Notes under the pieces: model-generated | What the model was told of the DNA's origin: nothing | Databases searched by the model: none | The model's input: the letters and a program-made list of their open reading frames with translations, nothing else | From: Pseudomonas capeferrum | GTDB lineage: Bacteria > Pseudomonadota > Gammaproteobacteria > Pseudomonadales > Pseudomonadaceae | Assembly: GCF_000731675.1 (NCBI RefSeq) | Contig: NZ_JMIT01000001.1 | Location: 374,712 to 438,711 of the forward strand | Direction of reading: 5' to 3' | Length of the DNA stretch: 64,000 nt | Translations under genes and position numbers: made by a program | Shown here: positions 32,486 through 42,063 of the stretch, piece after piece | How positions within the stretch are numbered: the stretch's first letter is position 1 | How the letters are laid out: every line of letters starts with the position of its first letter

Positions 32486-33853
32486 ATGGAGGAAAGGGAG
32501 TTAGCCAAGGGGAACAGTGAACAGACTTCCGCATCTCGGACGCAGAGCCGGACAAGTGTGTTGTCAGGGTTGCTCGCTGTACGTCAAGCAGCTCGGCGGG
32601 ATTACCGAGTCAAGTTCACGAACCTGCTGCACCACGTAACGGTCGAGCTGTTGCGCGAGAGTTTTTATACTCTCAAGCGAGACTCGGCCTGTGGTGTAGA
32701 CGGAATATCGTGGCGAGATTACGAGCAAGATCTTCAGGAGAAGCTGAAAGCTTTGCATGACAACGTGCACAGTGGCCGCTATCGAGCCAAACCTGTTCGG
32801 CGGGTATTTATCCCAAAGGCAGATGGCAGCGAGCGTCCGCTGGGCGTAACGGTGTTGGAGGACAAGATCGTCCAAGCCGCCGTCGTACAAGTGCTCAACG
32901 CCATCTATGAGCAGAGCTTCCTTGGACTCTCGTATGGGTTTCGCCCTGGTCGTCGAGTTCAGTGGATATTGGACGTGGATATTCGTGCGTTCTTTGACAC
33001 CATTGATCACGAGTGGATGATGTGTTTCCTGCAACACCGAATTGCGGATAGACGAGAGTGAGCACTGATAGCACGATGGCTGCGCACAAGTGTTCTCGAA
33101 AACGGGAAGCGAATTTCTGCGAAGCAGGGCACACCACGAGGTGCGCCCATTTCACCGTTATTGGCCAATATCTACCTGCACTACGTGATGGACTTATGGG
33201 TCAGGCAATGGCGCGAGCGTACTGCAGGGGGGCAGATGATTGCCGTGCGGTATGCAGACGACAGTGTAATCGGGTTTGAAAAGCGTGAAGATGCATGGAG
33301 TTTTCGCCGTGCATTGGACGTTCGACTCGCTCAATTCAACTTGACGCTACATCCAGAGAAAACACGTTTGCTGCGGTTTGGCTGGTTCGCGGTGGAAGAT
33401 CGCAAGAGGCGTGGGGAAGGAAAACCAGAAACATTCGACTTCCTCGGGTTCACGCATTTCTGTAGTCAAGCCAAGAATGGGATGTTCGAGGTCGGGCGGG
33501 AGACCATCGCCAAGCGTATGAGAGCAACACTCAAAGAGATACGCAGACAACTGCATAAGCGTAGGCACGAACCGGTTCCCGTGATCGGAAAGTGGCTGAA
33601 TCGACTGTTCACGGGTTACTGCAATTACTACCATGTGCCCGGTAATACAAAACGGCTGGATGCTTTTCGCCGTGAAGTTATCGGAGCATGGAGGTAGGCC
33701 CTCAAATGAAGGAGTCAGCGACACCGACTGAATTGGGAGCGCATGACTGCGCTGGCAAGGCTGTTCATCCCGTATCCGCGTGAGCTAACAATGCATCTTT
33801 ATCCCATAACCCGCTTCGGCGTCAAAACCCAAGGCAGGAGCCGTATGCGGTAA
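32486..33853 (+). pseudogene. Group II intron reverse transcriptase/maturase, inactivated
   Basis: One reading frame runs from an ATG at 32486 (MEERELAKGN, with GGAGG upstream) to a TAA at 33851-33853. It is interrupted by in-frame TGA (33059), TAG (33695) and TGA (33707). Intact features are GVDGISW, the VRYADD catalytic motif, TFDFLGFTH and the maturase end (KTQGRSRMR). After YGFRPGR the sequence jumps to RVQWILDVDIRAFFDTIDHE; about 25-30 residues normally found here are missing, an in-frame deletion of an RT core block. No frameshift is needed to explain the split. Two of the three stops are explicable by single transitions (TGG to TAG, CGA to TGA). Confidence 0.85.
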
Positions 33854-33870
33854 TTCTGCACGTACGGATC
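33838..33870 (+). ncRNA. Group II intron domain V
   Basis: The 33-base element GAGCCGTATGCGG...CGTACGGATC forms the expected hairpin. The catalytic AGC triad is at 33839-33841 and GCCGTA/TACGG pairing forms the lower stem. It follows the pseudogene stop region as usual in bacterial introns. Confidence 0.75.
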
Positions 33871-33944
33871 TGTGCGGGGGGTGGCAGGTGACTGCCATTC
33901 CTACCGCGACCGACGTTGCTGGCTCAGGTCAGCGGCTGAAGGTA

Positions 33945-33982
33945 AAAAGCCGGAAGAATCGTAGAGATCGCTTCCGGCTTTT
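33945..33982 (-). terminator. Rho-independent terminator of the T6SS operon
   Basis: AAAAGCCGGAAG (33945-33956) pairs with CTTCCGGCTTTT (33971-33982) around a 14-base loop. It lies immediately after the stop of the putative immunity gene. Read on the minus strand it ends in a T-run, and it can act in both directions. Confidence 0.85.
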
Positions 33983-33983
33983 A

Positions 33984-34235
33984 TTATTGACTCTCGATTT
34001 CAGTTATCCAGTGGCGAAGATCATCATCCGTATATAAAAAATCTCGATCTGAAGAAGGTAAATCAACAGCTCCTAGCAATTTTAGATATTTTAAAACTAC
34101 GGGATCTTCCAGTCTTAATGAGTCATCATCAAATATATTAAATGCCCATTCGGAAACATCGTCTCTCTTTGCGTTACCTGCTAATATGTCTGATATTTTA
34201 TGAATTATATCAATACGTTGAAGTTGAGTGCTCAA
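33984..34235 (-). CDS. Putative immunity protein to the Rhs toxin
   Basis: This acidic protein of about 83 residues is read from a TTG at 34235 (MSTQLQRIDIIHKISDIL), 7 bases after a strong AAGGAAGGAG site. An ATG at 34295 or 34265 in the same frame would overlap the rhs end and lacks such a site. It contains WAFNIFDDDSLRLEDPVVLK and ends WITEIESQ. I do not recognise the family. Its position directly after an Rhs toxin tip, its small size, acidity and AT-rich DNA are what a cognate immunity gene looks like. It is the last gene before the terminator. Confidence 0.6.
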   Translation of the reverse strand: MSTQLQRIDIIHKISDILAGNAKRDDVSEWAFNIFDDDSLRLEDPVVLKYLKLLGAVDLPSSDRDFLYTDDDLRHWITEIESQ

Positions 34236-34239
34236 AGTG

Positions 34240-37200
34240 CTATCTCCTTCCTTTGTAACTACCATCAATATCAAATATATGATGGTTCTTTTCATGGGTA
34301 ACGGGCTTTGGAGCCACGCTTCTTATATTTCCAGTATGGTCTATTGTTTCATACCATGTACGTTTATTGCCGGTAGAAGGATCCCATTCTCTAACTAATC
34401 TGGCACCTTTCATTTCGCCTGGATTTCGAGACGGTTTAATTTCGTCATAAAAACGGTAACGGCCATTCTGTAATTCTCTTACGCCGCCAGAACCATATTT
34501 TTCATGCTGAGTATAATAATCTTTAAGCTTCTGGTAGTCCGCTGCGTTGTGAGCACTGTCATCGTTGTGAGCACTATCATCTTTCCCAGGCGAACATTTA
34601 GTAAGACCCAGCGGGTCGATCCAGTTCAGCGGATTCGGTGCGTACTGGTAAAGGTTTAATCCGCCGTTTAGCCCTATCGGATCAATTTGAATGAAACAAC
34701 CTATGTCAGGATCGTAATATCTAAATGTGTTGTAGTGTAGCTCCGTCTCTTGGTCGAGATACTGTCCTTGGTGCCGTAAGTTCTGCTCACGCTCTTGCCG
34801 TTGAGTACGCCACTCATCCCGTGTGGTGCCCCAGCCGTGATAATTGCTGCACCAGAGTGTATGACCGTGTTGATCCGTCAACTGTTCGGGCAGTCCGGCC
34901 AGATTGGTGTGGAAATACTGTATGTCTTCCTGACCCGGTTTCCCGTCTATCCGTGCCAGCGGATCATAGCTGTTCGGGCTCGTATAGACATACAGGCTGG
35001 GCAGCCCGCTCTGAACTTCCTGCAGCAAGCGCAATCCCTGCCAGTGAAACAGCGTCCGGTATATCGGCTCGGCTTCGCCTGGCTTGTAGATCGCCTTGCT
35101 GATCCGTCGTCCCAGCGGGTCGTAGCCGAACACAATGCGCTCTATCTCACCATACCGCTCCTGCTCTACGCACACCAGCCTCCGTTCGGCGTCATACTCG
35201 AAGCGCTGAACCCGATGGCTACCGATTCGCTTCTCGCACAAGCGGCCAAAGCGGTCGTAGCGGTAGCGCTTGTCCTGGTAAACCAGTACACGGTTGTGCT
35301 TGATGAATCCATTGAGCTTGGGCCCGTCAAACAGATTACCGGCCTTGTCGTACTTGAAATCCTCTACCTGTGAAGCCTGCCAATCGGGACGGTAGTGCTG
35401 GACGGTTTGAAGTTGTTCGTTGGGATCGTAGCCATATCGATTGCTGCCCGAATAGCTTCTGCCTGTGTGGGGCAGGCTGTGGAATCGGCCAATTATTTTT
35501 TCGAGGTCGGCATGTTCATCGTTTGCAGCGCTGGACATGCCTTTGCGCTGGGTCTGAGTCAGCACTTCGGCGATGAGGTTGTCGCCTGCGTCATATCGAT
35601 AGGTCTTGTCCAATAGTGGTAGGACTTCAGCGGCGGCATCTCGATAGTGGATTGCCTTGCCACTCAAGCGCCCGCTTTTGTCATAGCGTGTGCGTGTGAT
35701 CAGGTTGCCTTGGGTGCGCATGACTTCGTCATGCACGGCATCACGCTCAAAGTCGCTGATGACCCGGCCGTCCAGGTTGATCTGGTGCAGGTGCCCACTG
35801 CCGTAGTAGAGGTAATTGAGATTGCGTTGATCGGGGAGGGTGAGCGTCTGCAGGTTGCCCAACTCGTCGTAGCGGTACTGCAACAGCCCGGCGCTGTTAG
35901 TTTCGCTCAACAGTTGCCCTGCGGGGTCGTAGGTGTATTCAAGCTGCTGTTTTTCACCCTGATTATTGGTGAAGGTGATGGACAACAGATTGTCGGCGGT
36001 GTCGTAGCTGTAGTCGGTGATGCCATCCTCGGTGCGCTTGCTCAGCAGGCGGCCGACTGCATCGCGTTCGAAATCTTGGCGAATCGGCGTTGTCCGCGTT
36101 GCTGGGGCGTTCTCGGACAATGGTGCTTGTTCATGGGGAGAGGGTACGTGAGTAAGGCTGGTGACCCCATCCAACACGTCGTATTCATAAATGCGACCAC
36201 TGCCATCCAGGTCTTCCTGCGCAATCAGGCGGTCAAGCTTGTCCCAGCCAAAGCGATATGATTCGTCGTTTTCGTTGGTGAGGTGTAGCAGTCGGCCATA
36301 GGCGTCATAGCGAAATCTGACGCTATGACCCATGGCGTCCAGGCGCTCGACCATGCGCCCACTGAGGTCGTAGCGAAATTGCAGGTTTTTTTGCGCAGGG
36401 TCGATGTAGCGCGTCAACTGGCCAGCAGTATCGACTTCGTAGCGGTCAATACGACCATCGGGCCTTTCGCTTTCTATCAGGTAGCCACGAGCGTCATATC
36501 GGAAGCGGGTGTGCTCACCGCGCGCGTTAATGCTTTCGCTCAAGCGACCCTGCAAGTCGTAGTGGTAAAGCGTCTGGTTGTTGCTGCAGTCGCGATAGCT
36601 GAGCAACTGGCCACGGGTGTTCCAACTTAGGTGCTTGGCTTTTTCGAGGGCATCGGTGACGCGGGTAACGCGACCTTCCGGGTTGTATTGATAGTGGGTG
36701 CTGCGGCCCAGTGGATCCTGCTCCCATAGCAGATTGCCATGAGCATCGTATCCGTAGCGTCGGGTACGCCCGGCTCCGTCGGTGACCTGAACGGGTAGCG
36801 CCCAGTGGCGCAGATAGCTGATGCGTTCGCTTCGCCCAAGGGGATCGCGCGTTTCGATCAGACGGCCGATATCGTCATAGCTGTATTGCCACTCGCCGCC
36901 CTGTGGATCAGTTCGTTTGATCAACTGCCCAGCGATGATCTCTGCTTGCCAGCAGTTCCCCAGTGCGTCGACATGCTTGTAAACGTCGTACAGTGGGCCC
37001 CAGAGATAACGGTCCGTGCGTCCCAGTCCGTCTGTTACGAGGGTTTCGCCTTCTTCGAGGTTGTACTTGAACCTGTATTCCTCACCATCGCTACCCCAGT
37101 GGCGAACGACCCGCCATTCGTGGTCAGGTTGTGGCTCAAGCAAAGGTGGCAGGCGATAGGGTGTGCCATCTGCTCTTACAGGCAAAGGGCGTTTTTCAGG

Positions 37201-38823
37201 AATGGTGTAGCACTCCCACTCGTACTCGCGAACGGCGCCGCTAGCCAATTGGTGGCGCTTCAGATAGCCCTCTTCGGTATAGCTGAAGCGGCGCACCACC
37301 TGACCTGTCGCATCCTGGACTTCCTGCAGCTGCCCTCTGTCGGTATAGCTGTAGCTGACCAGTAGCTCGTTCCGCTCGATAGCGGGGGCACCGTTGTTCG
37401 ACAGGAAGATCCGCGAGACCTTGGATACACGATTTGTATGCGCAGCCTCATAGTGAAGCTGGACAACCGTTTGGCCGTACTTGTCATAGAGCGCTTGCAG
37501 GCGACCTTGTTTGTCGTAAAGCACATCAACGTAGTTGAGATTGCGGTCGCCCAGCCTGATGAGTCTTGAACGGCTGGGCTGGTGAGGGTCGATATCAAAG
37601 ACTTTGTAGCGCCCCTCGTAAATGTCCTCGACAACTGTTTGGCCATCCTCCAGCTGGAAGAAAGCCAAGCCATCCAGGACACTGACAAAGGCATCGCCGG
37701 CCTTCATGCGGCCTAGTTCCAGCCGATTACCTTCATCATCGATGTAGACCAACAGCTCGCCACCCTCAGGATGGGGGACTCGGACAAGTTCCACCTCATA
37801 AGGAACGCTCCAGCCCTTGCCAAACAAGCCGCCATTGCGAGTGTCCCTGCTATCGTAGCGGCGAGCCCATTCGATACTGAGCAGGCCAGGGAGGCTGAAG
37901 TCAGTGTCTTCGGGACCGCCCTGGAATTTGCTGCCCGTGGCTACAGCAACAGGGTTGCCAGCCTTGCAGCCTTTAATACGCCCAAATCGTCGTGAAATGA
38001 TTATGCCTGCGATGATCCCCGTAAACATCGCAATCTTGCTCTTGCCATTGCGAATATCCCGTACCGTTGCTGTGCCGCCACCAATGCGCACATTCGGTGA
38101 GACATTTGCGTTTACATCGATCTTGGCATCACAGGTGGTTTTGTCACCCGAGCGCGCTGCAGGTTGACTGTCGATGAAGACCTTGTCCGACCCTTGTGCA
38201 ATATAGGTTTCGGGCATGGGCGGGTGGCGACTGCAGGAGATCTGATCCTTGCTTCTGTCTTGCGCGCCAGCGTCCTTTCGGGTGGTGACGGGTGGATAGA
38301 AGATATCGCGGATCGCCATGCCTAAACCCACAAACGGGACTAGGTACGGCACCGCTGCCATGGCCATGGAACCCACGTTCTCCAGAATTGTGGGTTCGAC
38401 CTGCTCGGCATCGGCCGCTCCTCCGCCAGGTGGCCCAGTGATTCCAGCAGCCCGCGCAGCGGGCTTACTGTTGATCAATACCTTATCTGATCCGCTCTCG
38501 ATCTTTCCGAAGGGCGTGGGTCCTTGCACGCTGTTACCTAGATCGTCGCAAAAACTGGAGATGGCATCGCCGATAGATTGGTTGTCATCAACGGAGAGAG
38601 TGCTCAACGCACCGATCGCCGCCCCTGCGACGATACCGATGACGATGCCTCCTGTGCCGGCAGTGGCGACAGTGCCCAACACAGCCAGGCTTATTGCGGC
38701 AGCGGCTGCTGCGGTAGCGGCAGCATAGATGACCGCCTCGGCGACCGCACTGACCACTTCGGCAAGCAGGGAGGGATGAAGTATTTCGTCGCCCATGCGG
38801 GCGGCGTGAACGATCTGCGCCAT
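34240..38823 (-). CDS. rhs: Rhs-family T6SS effector with N-terminal PAAR/transmembrane region and C-terminal toxin
   Basis: This protein has 1527 residues. A hydrophobic region (about 28-72) is followed by PAAR-like segments (SDKVLINSKPAARA and SDKVFIDSQPAARSGDKTTC) and another hydrophobic stretch near 275. A long core of RHS/YD repeats (about 310-1390) ends in the autocleavage-type motif DPIGLNGGLNLYQYAPNP followed by WIDPLGL. Residues 1408-1527 are a variable tip (TKCSPGKDDSAHN ... DGSYKGRR) of unknown toxin family, encoded in AT-richer DNA. It should sit on the VgrG spike. The eagR-type chaperone upstream fits the transmembrane segments. Confidence 0.92.
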   Translation of the reverse strand: MAQIVHAARMGDEILHPSLLAEVVSAVAEAVIYAAATAAAAAAISLAVLGTVATAGTGGIVIGIVAGAAIGALSTLSVDDNQSIGDAISSFCDDLGNSVQGPTPFGKIESGSDKVLINSKPAARAAGITGPPGGGAADAEQVEPTILENVGSMAMAAVPYLVPFVGLGMAIRDIFYPPVTTRKDAGAQDRSKDQISCSRHPPMPETYIAQGSDKVFIDSQPAARSGDKTTCDAKIDVNANVSPNVRIGGGTATVRDIRNGKSKIAMFTGIIAGIIISRRFGRIKGCKAGNPVAVATGSKFQGGPEDTDFSLPGLLSIEWARRYDSRDTRNGGLFGKGWSVPYEVELVRVPHPEGGELLVYIDDEGNRLELGRMKAGDAFVSVLDGLAFFQLEDGQTVVEDIYEGRYKVFDIDPHQPSRSRLIRLGDRNLNYVDVLYDKQGRLQALYDKYGQTVVQLHYEAAHTNRVSKVSRIFLSNNGAPAIERNELLVSYSYTDRGQLQEVQDATGQVVRRFSYTEEGYLKRHQLASGAVREYEWECYTIPEKRPLPVRADGTPYRLPPLLEPQPDHEWRVVRHWGSDGEEYRFKYNLEEGETLVTDGLGRTDRYLWGPLYDVYKHVDALGNCWQAEIIAGQLIKRTDPQGGEWQYSYDDIGRLIETRDPLGRSERISYLRHWALPVQVTDGAGRTRRYGYDAHGNLLWEQDPLGRSTHYQYNPEGRVTRVTDALEKAKHLSWNTRGQLLSYRDCSNNQTLYHYDLQGRLSESINARGEHTRFRYDARGYLIESERPDGRIDRYEVDTAGQLTRYIDPAQKNLQFRYDLSGRMVERLDAMGHSVRFRYDAYGRLLHLTNENDESYRFGWDKLDRLIAQEDLDGSGRIYEYDVLDGVTSLTHVPSPHEQAPLSENAPATRTTPIRQDFERDAVGRLLSKRTEDGITDYSYDTADNLLSITFTNNQGEKQQLEYTYDPAGQLLSETNSAGLLQYRYDELGNLQTLTLPDQRNLNYLYYGSGHLHQINLDGRVISDFERDAVHDEVMRTQGNLITRTRYDKSGRLSGKAIHYRDAAAEVLPLLDKTYRYDAGDNLIAEVLTQTQRKGMSSAANDEHADLEKIIGRFHSLPHTGRSYSGSNRYGYDPNEQLQTVQHYRPDWQASQVEDFKYDKAGNLFDGPKLNGFIKHNRVLVYQDKRYRYDRFGRLCEKRIGSHRVQRFEYDAERRLVCVEQERYGEIERIVFGYDPLGRRISKAIYKPGEAEPIYRTLFHWQGLRLLQEVQSGLPSLYVYTSPNSYDPLARIDGKPGQEDIQYFHTNLAGLPEQLTDQHGHTLWCSNYHGWGTTRDEWRTQRQEREQNLRHQGQYLDQETELHYNTFRYYDPDIGCFIQIDPIGLNGGLNLYQYAPNPLNWIDPLGLTKCSPGKDDSAHNDDSAHNAADYQKLKDYYTQHEKYGSGGVRELQNGRYRFYDEIKPSRNPGEMKGARLVREWDPSTGNKRTWYETIDHTGNIRSVAPKPVTHEKNHHIFDIDGSYKGRR

Positions 38824-38875
38824 GGGGTGTTAGCTCCAAGCGATGGGTTAGATGTCGTTTGCGCAGGCGAGGGCC

Positions 38876-39307
38876 TTAGTTGAATCGAAGCTTTTGCTTT
38901 ATTGCGCGCCAGTGCTCAATGTCATCGGTGCTCAGTGGGCCTGGCTTGCTGTAATTCAGCACTAACAGGCGGTGCTGACCTGGGATCAGGCAGGCTACTT
39001 GGAGCTGGAACTGAGTCTTGTCACCCACCATTAATTCAATGGCCATCTCGCGAGCTTCAATCGGGTGTTCATCAGTACCCAAATGCGCGATCTTTGCAGG
39101 CGTGATGGCTATTGCCTTGGACTTTTCACGCAGTATTCGTAGCTGGTCGTCGATGGCCTCGTCCAACGTTTTGTCATTGGCGACAGGGCTGCGGGCCATC
39201 ACCAATGTGGTGTCTCGGGCACGAAAGCGCAGGATGTTGAGCGTCAGGTCTTCAGGTGCTTCCTCGCCTAGATTGAGGATCAGGTCGTGAGTCAGGTATT
39301 CCGTCAT
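38876..39307 (-). CDS. EagR/DUF1795-type chaperone for the Rhs effector
   Basis: This 143-residue protein (MTEYLTHDLILNLGEEAPED) resembles the DcrB/DUF1795 family, in which Eag proteins shield the transmembrane segments of PAAR-containing T6SS effectors and help load them onto VgrG. It is encoded between vgrG and rhs, exactly where eag genes are usually found. It has no signal peptide. The 48- and 52-base gaps on each side suggest co-transcription. Confidence 0.82.
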   Translation of the reverse strand: MTEYLTHDLILNLGEEAPEDLTLNILRFRARDTTLVMARSPVANDKTLDEAIDDQLRILREKSKAIAITPAKIAHLGTDEHPIEAREMAIELMVGDKTQFQLQVACLIPGQHRLLVLNYSKPGPLSTDDIEHWRAIKQKLRFN

Positions 39308-39355
39308 TGTGGGAGTCCTTTCAGGAGGTCTTTACGTACGGGCAAGTGCAAGCAG

Positions 39356-41341
39356 CTACTTGAAGTGCCCATCCACATCGGCTTTCAGTGCACTGCTATC
39401 GCGTCCATCCGCTGTGGCACCTGCCACTCCCCCGTCAGGGTTGAGGTCGAGCTTCGCTGCGGGCGTGTTGATCTGTCCGGTCTGTTGCCCGGTGAGGTTG
39501 AAGGTCTCGCAGGTGATATTGAGCGTGCCGTTGGCCTGCATCTCGATCAGTGTCTTGCCGCACTTGAGGCGCAGGGTGTTGCCTGCTTCGATCTCGTAGT
39601 CGCCGGCGATGAGGTCGTTTTTGCCGCCGCCGACTTTCAAGGTGTCATTGGCTTTCACCACGCGCAGGCGATTGCGGCCGATGGCAATGGACTCGTCCTG
39701 GCCAATGCTCTGGGTCCGATCAACACCGACGGTGAGAGACTGGTTGTTGTTGACCTGGGTGTTCTGGTCCTTCTGGGCGTGGACGAACACTTCTTCCTTG
39801 CCCAGCTCATCCTCGAAACGCAACTCGTTGAAGCCATCACCCTTGTGGGTCTGGCTCTTGATGGTCATCCGGGTCTTGTGGTCGGGCAGGTCGTAGGGCG
39901 GCAGTTGGTCACCGCAGTAGGTACGGCCGGTGATCATCGGCTGATCGGGGTCACCGCTGACGTACTGGATGATCACGTCCTGGCCGATCCGCGGGATCGC
40001 CATCGCGCCCCAGCTGCCGCCGGCCCAGGCTTGTGAAACCCTCACCCAGCAAGAGCTGAACTCGTTGTTCTGGCTTTCACGGTCCCAGGGAAAGCTGACC
40101 TTGACCCGGCCCCACTCATCGCAATAGATCTCTTCTCCCTTCGGACCGACCACGGTTGCCATGTGCGGGCCGTCAACGCGTGGTTTTGCCAATGGGGCAG
40201 GGCGCCATTCGGCCCGGCCGGGCACCAGCACGGCAGTCTGCTCGTAGCGCGTGCTTACATCTGCGCCGGCGGCTTCTTCCTGCAGGCTGGTGAACTGTTT
40301 GCCTTTGTGGGTAACCGTGTTCACCCGCCAATGCGCGTTGAGGTCATCACGTGGGTGGCCTGCCAGAGTGAAGCTCAGGCCTGGTTGCAGGCGAACATCG
40401 TCACCTTGGACCTCGGCAATACGGACATCATGGCGGAGCGCGGTGATACGGTTTTCGGTGAACGGCTTGCCGACCGCATCGCGTTTGTAACGGCCGGGAT
40501 AGTCGAAACGCTCGTACTCTTTGGACTGATGCTCCAGAAAGGGGCCGGCGGCTCTGTGCTCTTGGCGGTAGGCCGGGTTGGTAAAGGTGTAGTCGCGTTG
40601 AACCTGGCGAGCGGTACGCACCTGCTCGCTGTAGCGCAAGCGGCGAAGGCAGGGTTTGGCTTGATCGCCACCGCTGTTGGCTTGGTAGAGCACGCTATTT
40701 GGGTCTACAGGCTCGTCGCCATCAAAGAAGCCCTCGTCTTCCTCCTCGCCCTTGATGGTCCCATGGCTGATCAGCCCGAATGATTGCAGCCGATCGGTAA
40801 TGATCAGCTTGTGCAGCTTTTCACTGTGCGCAAAGCGGTAGACGAAGCCTTCTTCAGCAGCCAGGCGGGCGATGAACGCCAGGTCCGTCTCACCGGCCTG
40901 GACGCAGAACTCGCGGACCTGATGGTCCATGCTGGCGCGCAGTTCGTACTGGTTGATGCCTTGTCGCTTGAGCATCAGCTCAAGAATCTGCGGCACGGTC
41001 TTCTGCTGGAAGATGCGCCAGTTCGAGCGCAGGCCGGCACGGGCCAGCTGTGGCTCGACCAGCGCGTGGTAGTAGGTGCGGTAGAAGCCACTTTCCGCCT
41101 GGCTGAAACGACTGACCAGACCGTGCACGTAACGCACTGGGCGTTCGCCATCCCAGATGGTGAACAGCACGGGCTTGTCGAGCAGATGACCGAAGTCGAT
41201 ATCATTTTCGAAGCTGATCAGTGTCAGCTCCAATTCGAAGGGCATGCTGATCCCCTCACGGAGTTCGAATGACACCACTTCGAATTCAGCTTGGCCAACC
41301 AGGGGTTGGAAGCTGTAACGCAAGTCAGATTGGCTAGGCAT
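39356..41341 (-). CDS. vgrG: VgrG spike protein
   Basis: This 661-residue protein begins MPSQSDLRYSFQPLVGQAEF. I chose the ATG at 41341 (CAAGGAC upstream); the longer frame starts in a Cys-rich stretch of the leader. It has the gp27-like domain (YRTYYHALVEPQLARAGLRS), the gp5 OB-fold (VVGPKGEEIYCDEWGRVKVS) and a C-terminal beta-helix with repeated SIGQDESIAIGRNR-like turns. No extra C-terminal effector domain is evident, so it is a carrier for the Rhs PAAR tip. Confidence 0.93.
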   Translation of the reverse strand: MPSQSDLRYSFQPLVGQAEFEVVSFELREGISMPFELELTLISFENDIDFGHLLDKPVLFTIWDGERPVRYVHGLVSRFSQAESGFYRTYYHALVEPQLARAGLRSNWRIFQQKTVPQILELMLKRQGINQYELRASMDHQVREFCVQAGETDLAFIARLAAEEGFVYRFAHSEKLHKLIITDRLQSFGLISHGTIKGEEEDEGFFDGDEPVDPNSVLYQANSGGDQAKPCLRRLRYSEQVRTARQVQRDYTFTNPAYRQEHRAAGPFLEHQSKEYERFDYPGRYKRDAVGKPFTENRITALRHDVRIAEVQGDDVRLQPGLSFTLAGHPRDDLNAHWRVNTVTHKGKQFTSLQEEAAGADVSTRYEQTAVLVPGRAEWRPAPLAKPRVDGPHMATVVGPKGEEIYCDEWGRVKVSFPWDRESQNNEFSSCWVRVSQAWAGGSWGAMAIPRIGQDVIIQYVSGDPDQPMITGRTYCGDQLPPYDLPDHKTRMTIKSQTHKGDGFNELRFEDELGKEEVFVHAQKDQNTQVNNNQSLTVGVDRTQSIGQDESIAIGRNRLRVVKANDTLKVGGGKNDLIAGDYEIEAGNTLRLKCGKTLIEMQANGTLNITCETFNLTGQQTGQINTPAAKLDLNPDGGVAGATADGRDSSALKADVDGHFK

Positions 41342-41414
41342 GAGAAGTCCTTGTCCGCCGTCTGAGGTGACACAAAGTCCGGGCAGGTAAACCCGCCCGG
41401 AGCATTCGCAACTG

Positions 41415-41930
41415 TCAGGCGGCTGGTGCGCGCCAGTCATCCGAGCCAGCGGTACCGGCTACACCGTGTTCCCACATGATCTTCCTGTAGGCCAGTGCCA
41501 CCTCGATCAGCTGCGTATAGTTTTCGTTCTCCTTGTCTTGAGCGTGGGGCAGGACGGTATTGATGCTAACGATGGTTGCATCCTCAAGCTTTGTCGTGAA
41601 AAAGTGCTCTTGTTTGCCTTCCGTCGAGGTGCGGTACCAATTGACTTCGACGGTCGGCAGCATTTCGCCGTTGGCCAGCGCTTGATACATCAGTGGCGTG
41701 GCTTTGTTGAGCGAACTGGTGAACTTGAACGGCTTGTGTACGCGCTGACCGCTGGGTTGGCCGCTTTGTGGATCAGTAGGCGTAGTGACCTCATGATTGA
41801 TTTCCTGCACAAGGATTTCATCTTCATGGCCTTGTTGGTAAACATTACCAACGGAGTCCGCAGTGAATGCGCCTGCGGTAATGTTGCCTTGTTTCTCTCC
41901 AGTGATCTTGATGTAAGCGGGTGTTGGCAT
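41415..41930 (-). CDS. hcp: Hcp tube protein (TssD)
   Basis: This 171-residue protein (MPTPAYIKITGEKQGNITAG) is a standard Hcp of usual length, with the VQEINHEV and HKPFKFTSSLNKATPLMYQA segments. It would stack as hexameric rings inside the sheath. A 133-bp gap upstream (to tssL) may hold its own promoter, allowing high expression; no clear consensus was found there. Confidence 0.93.
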   Translation of the reverse strand: MPTPAYIKITGEKQGNITAGAFTADSVGNVYQQGHEDEILVQEINHEVTTPTDPQSGQPSGQRVHKPFKFTSSLNKATPLMYQALANGEMLPTVEVNWYRTSTEGKQEHFFTTKLEDATIVSINTVLPHAQDKENENYTQLIEVALAYRKIMWEHGVAGTAGSDDWRAPAA

Positions 41931-42063
41931 GGCAGTCTCTCCTGCGTCCATGTGGATAAATCACGCGCACTCGGAGTGGCGTGGCCATCGGGAACGATGG
42001 GCTTGTCAACGAAGCAAATGCCTCGTCAATTCGTTGAATTCAATTGCATCGGTTGCCGGCTGT

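Larger units (their letters stand above)
32046..33910 (+). mobile_element. Degenerate group II intron
   Basis: The 5' end GTGCGCCAGCC (32046 on) matches the GTGCG consensus, and the following GGTGATAAAGGGTGAAAGTC fits bacterial group II domain I. A ribozyme domain V (33838-33870) follows the reverse-transcriptase frame, and a domain VI-like hairpin ends in CCTACCGCGAC near 33910. The 3' boundary is uncertain by a few bases. It carries a broken intron-encoded protein, so it could at best be spliced or mobilised in trans. It is inserted between the IS256 fragment and the T6SS terminator. Confidence 0.82.

Noticed and set aside
33059..33061. TGA in the intron reverse transcriptase as selenocysteine or programmed readthrough
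   Set aside because: There are two more in-frame stops and a core deletion in the same gene, so decay explains it better; no SECIS-like hairpin stands out.
33161..33697. A separate 178-residue reverse transcriptase gene
   Set aside because: It is in the same frame as the upstream part and is simply the section after the nonsense codon.
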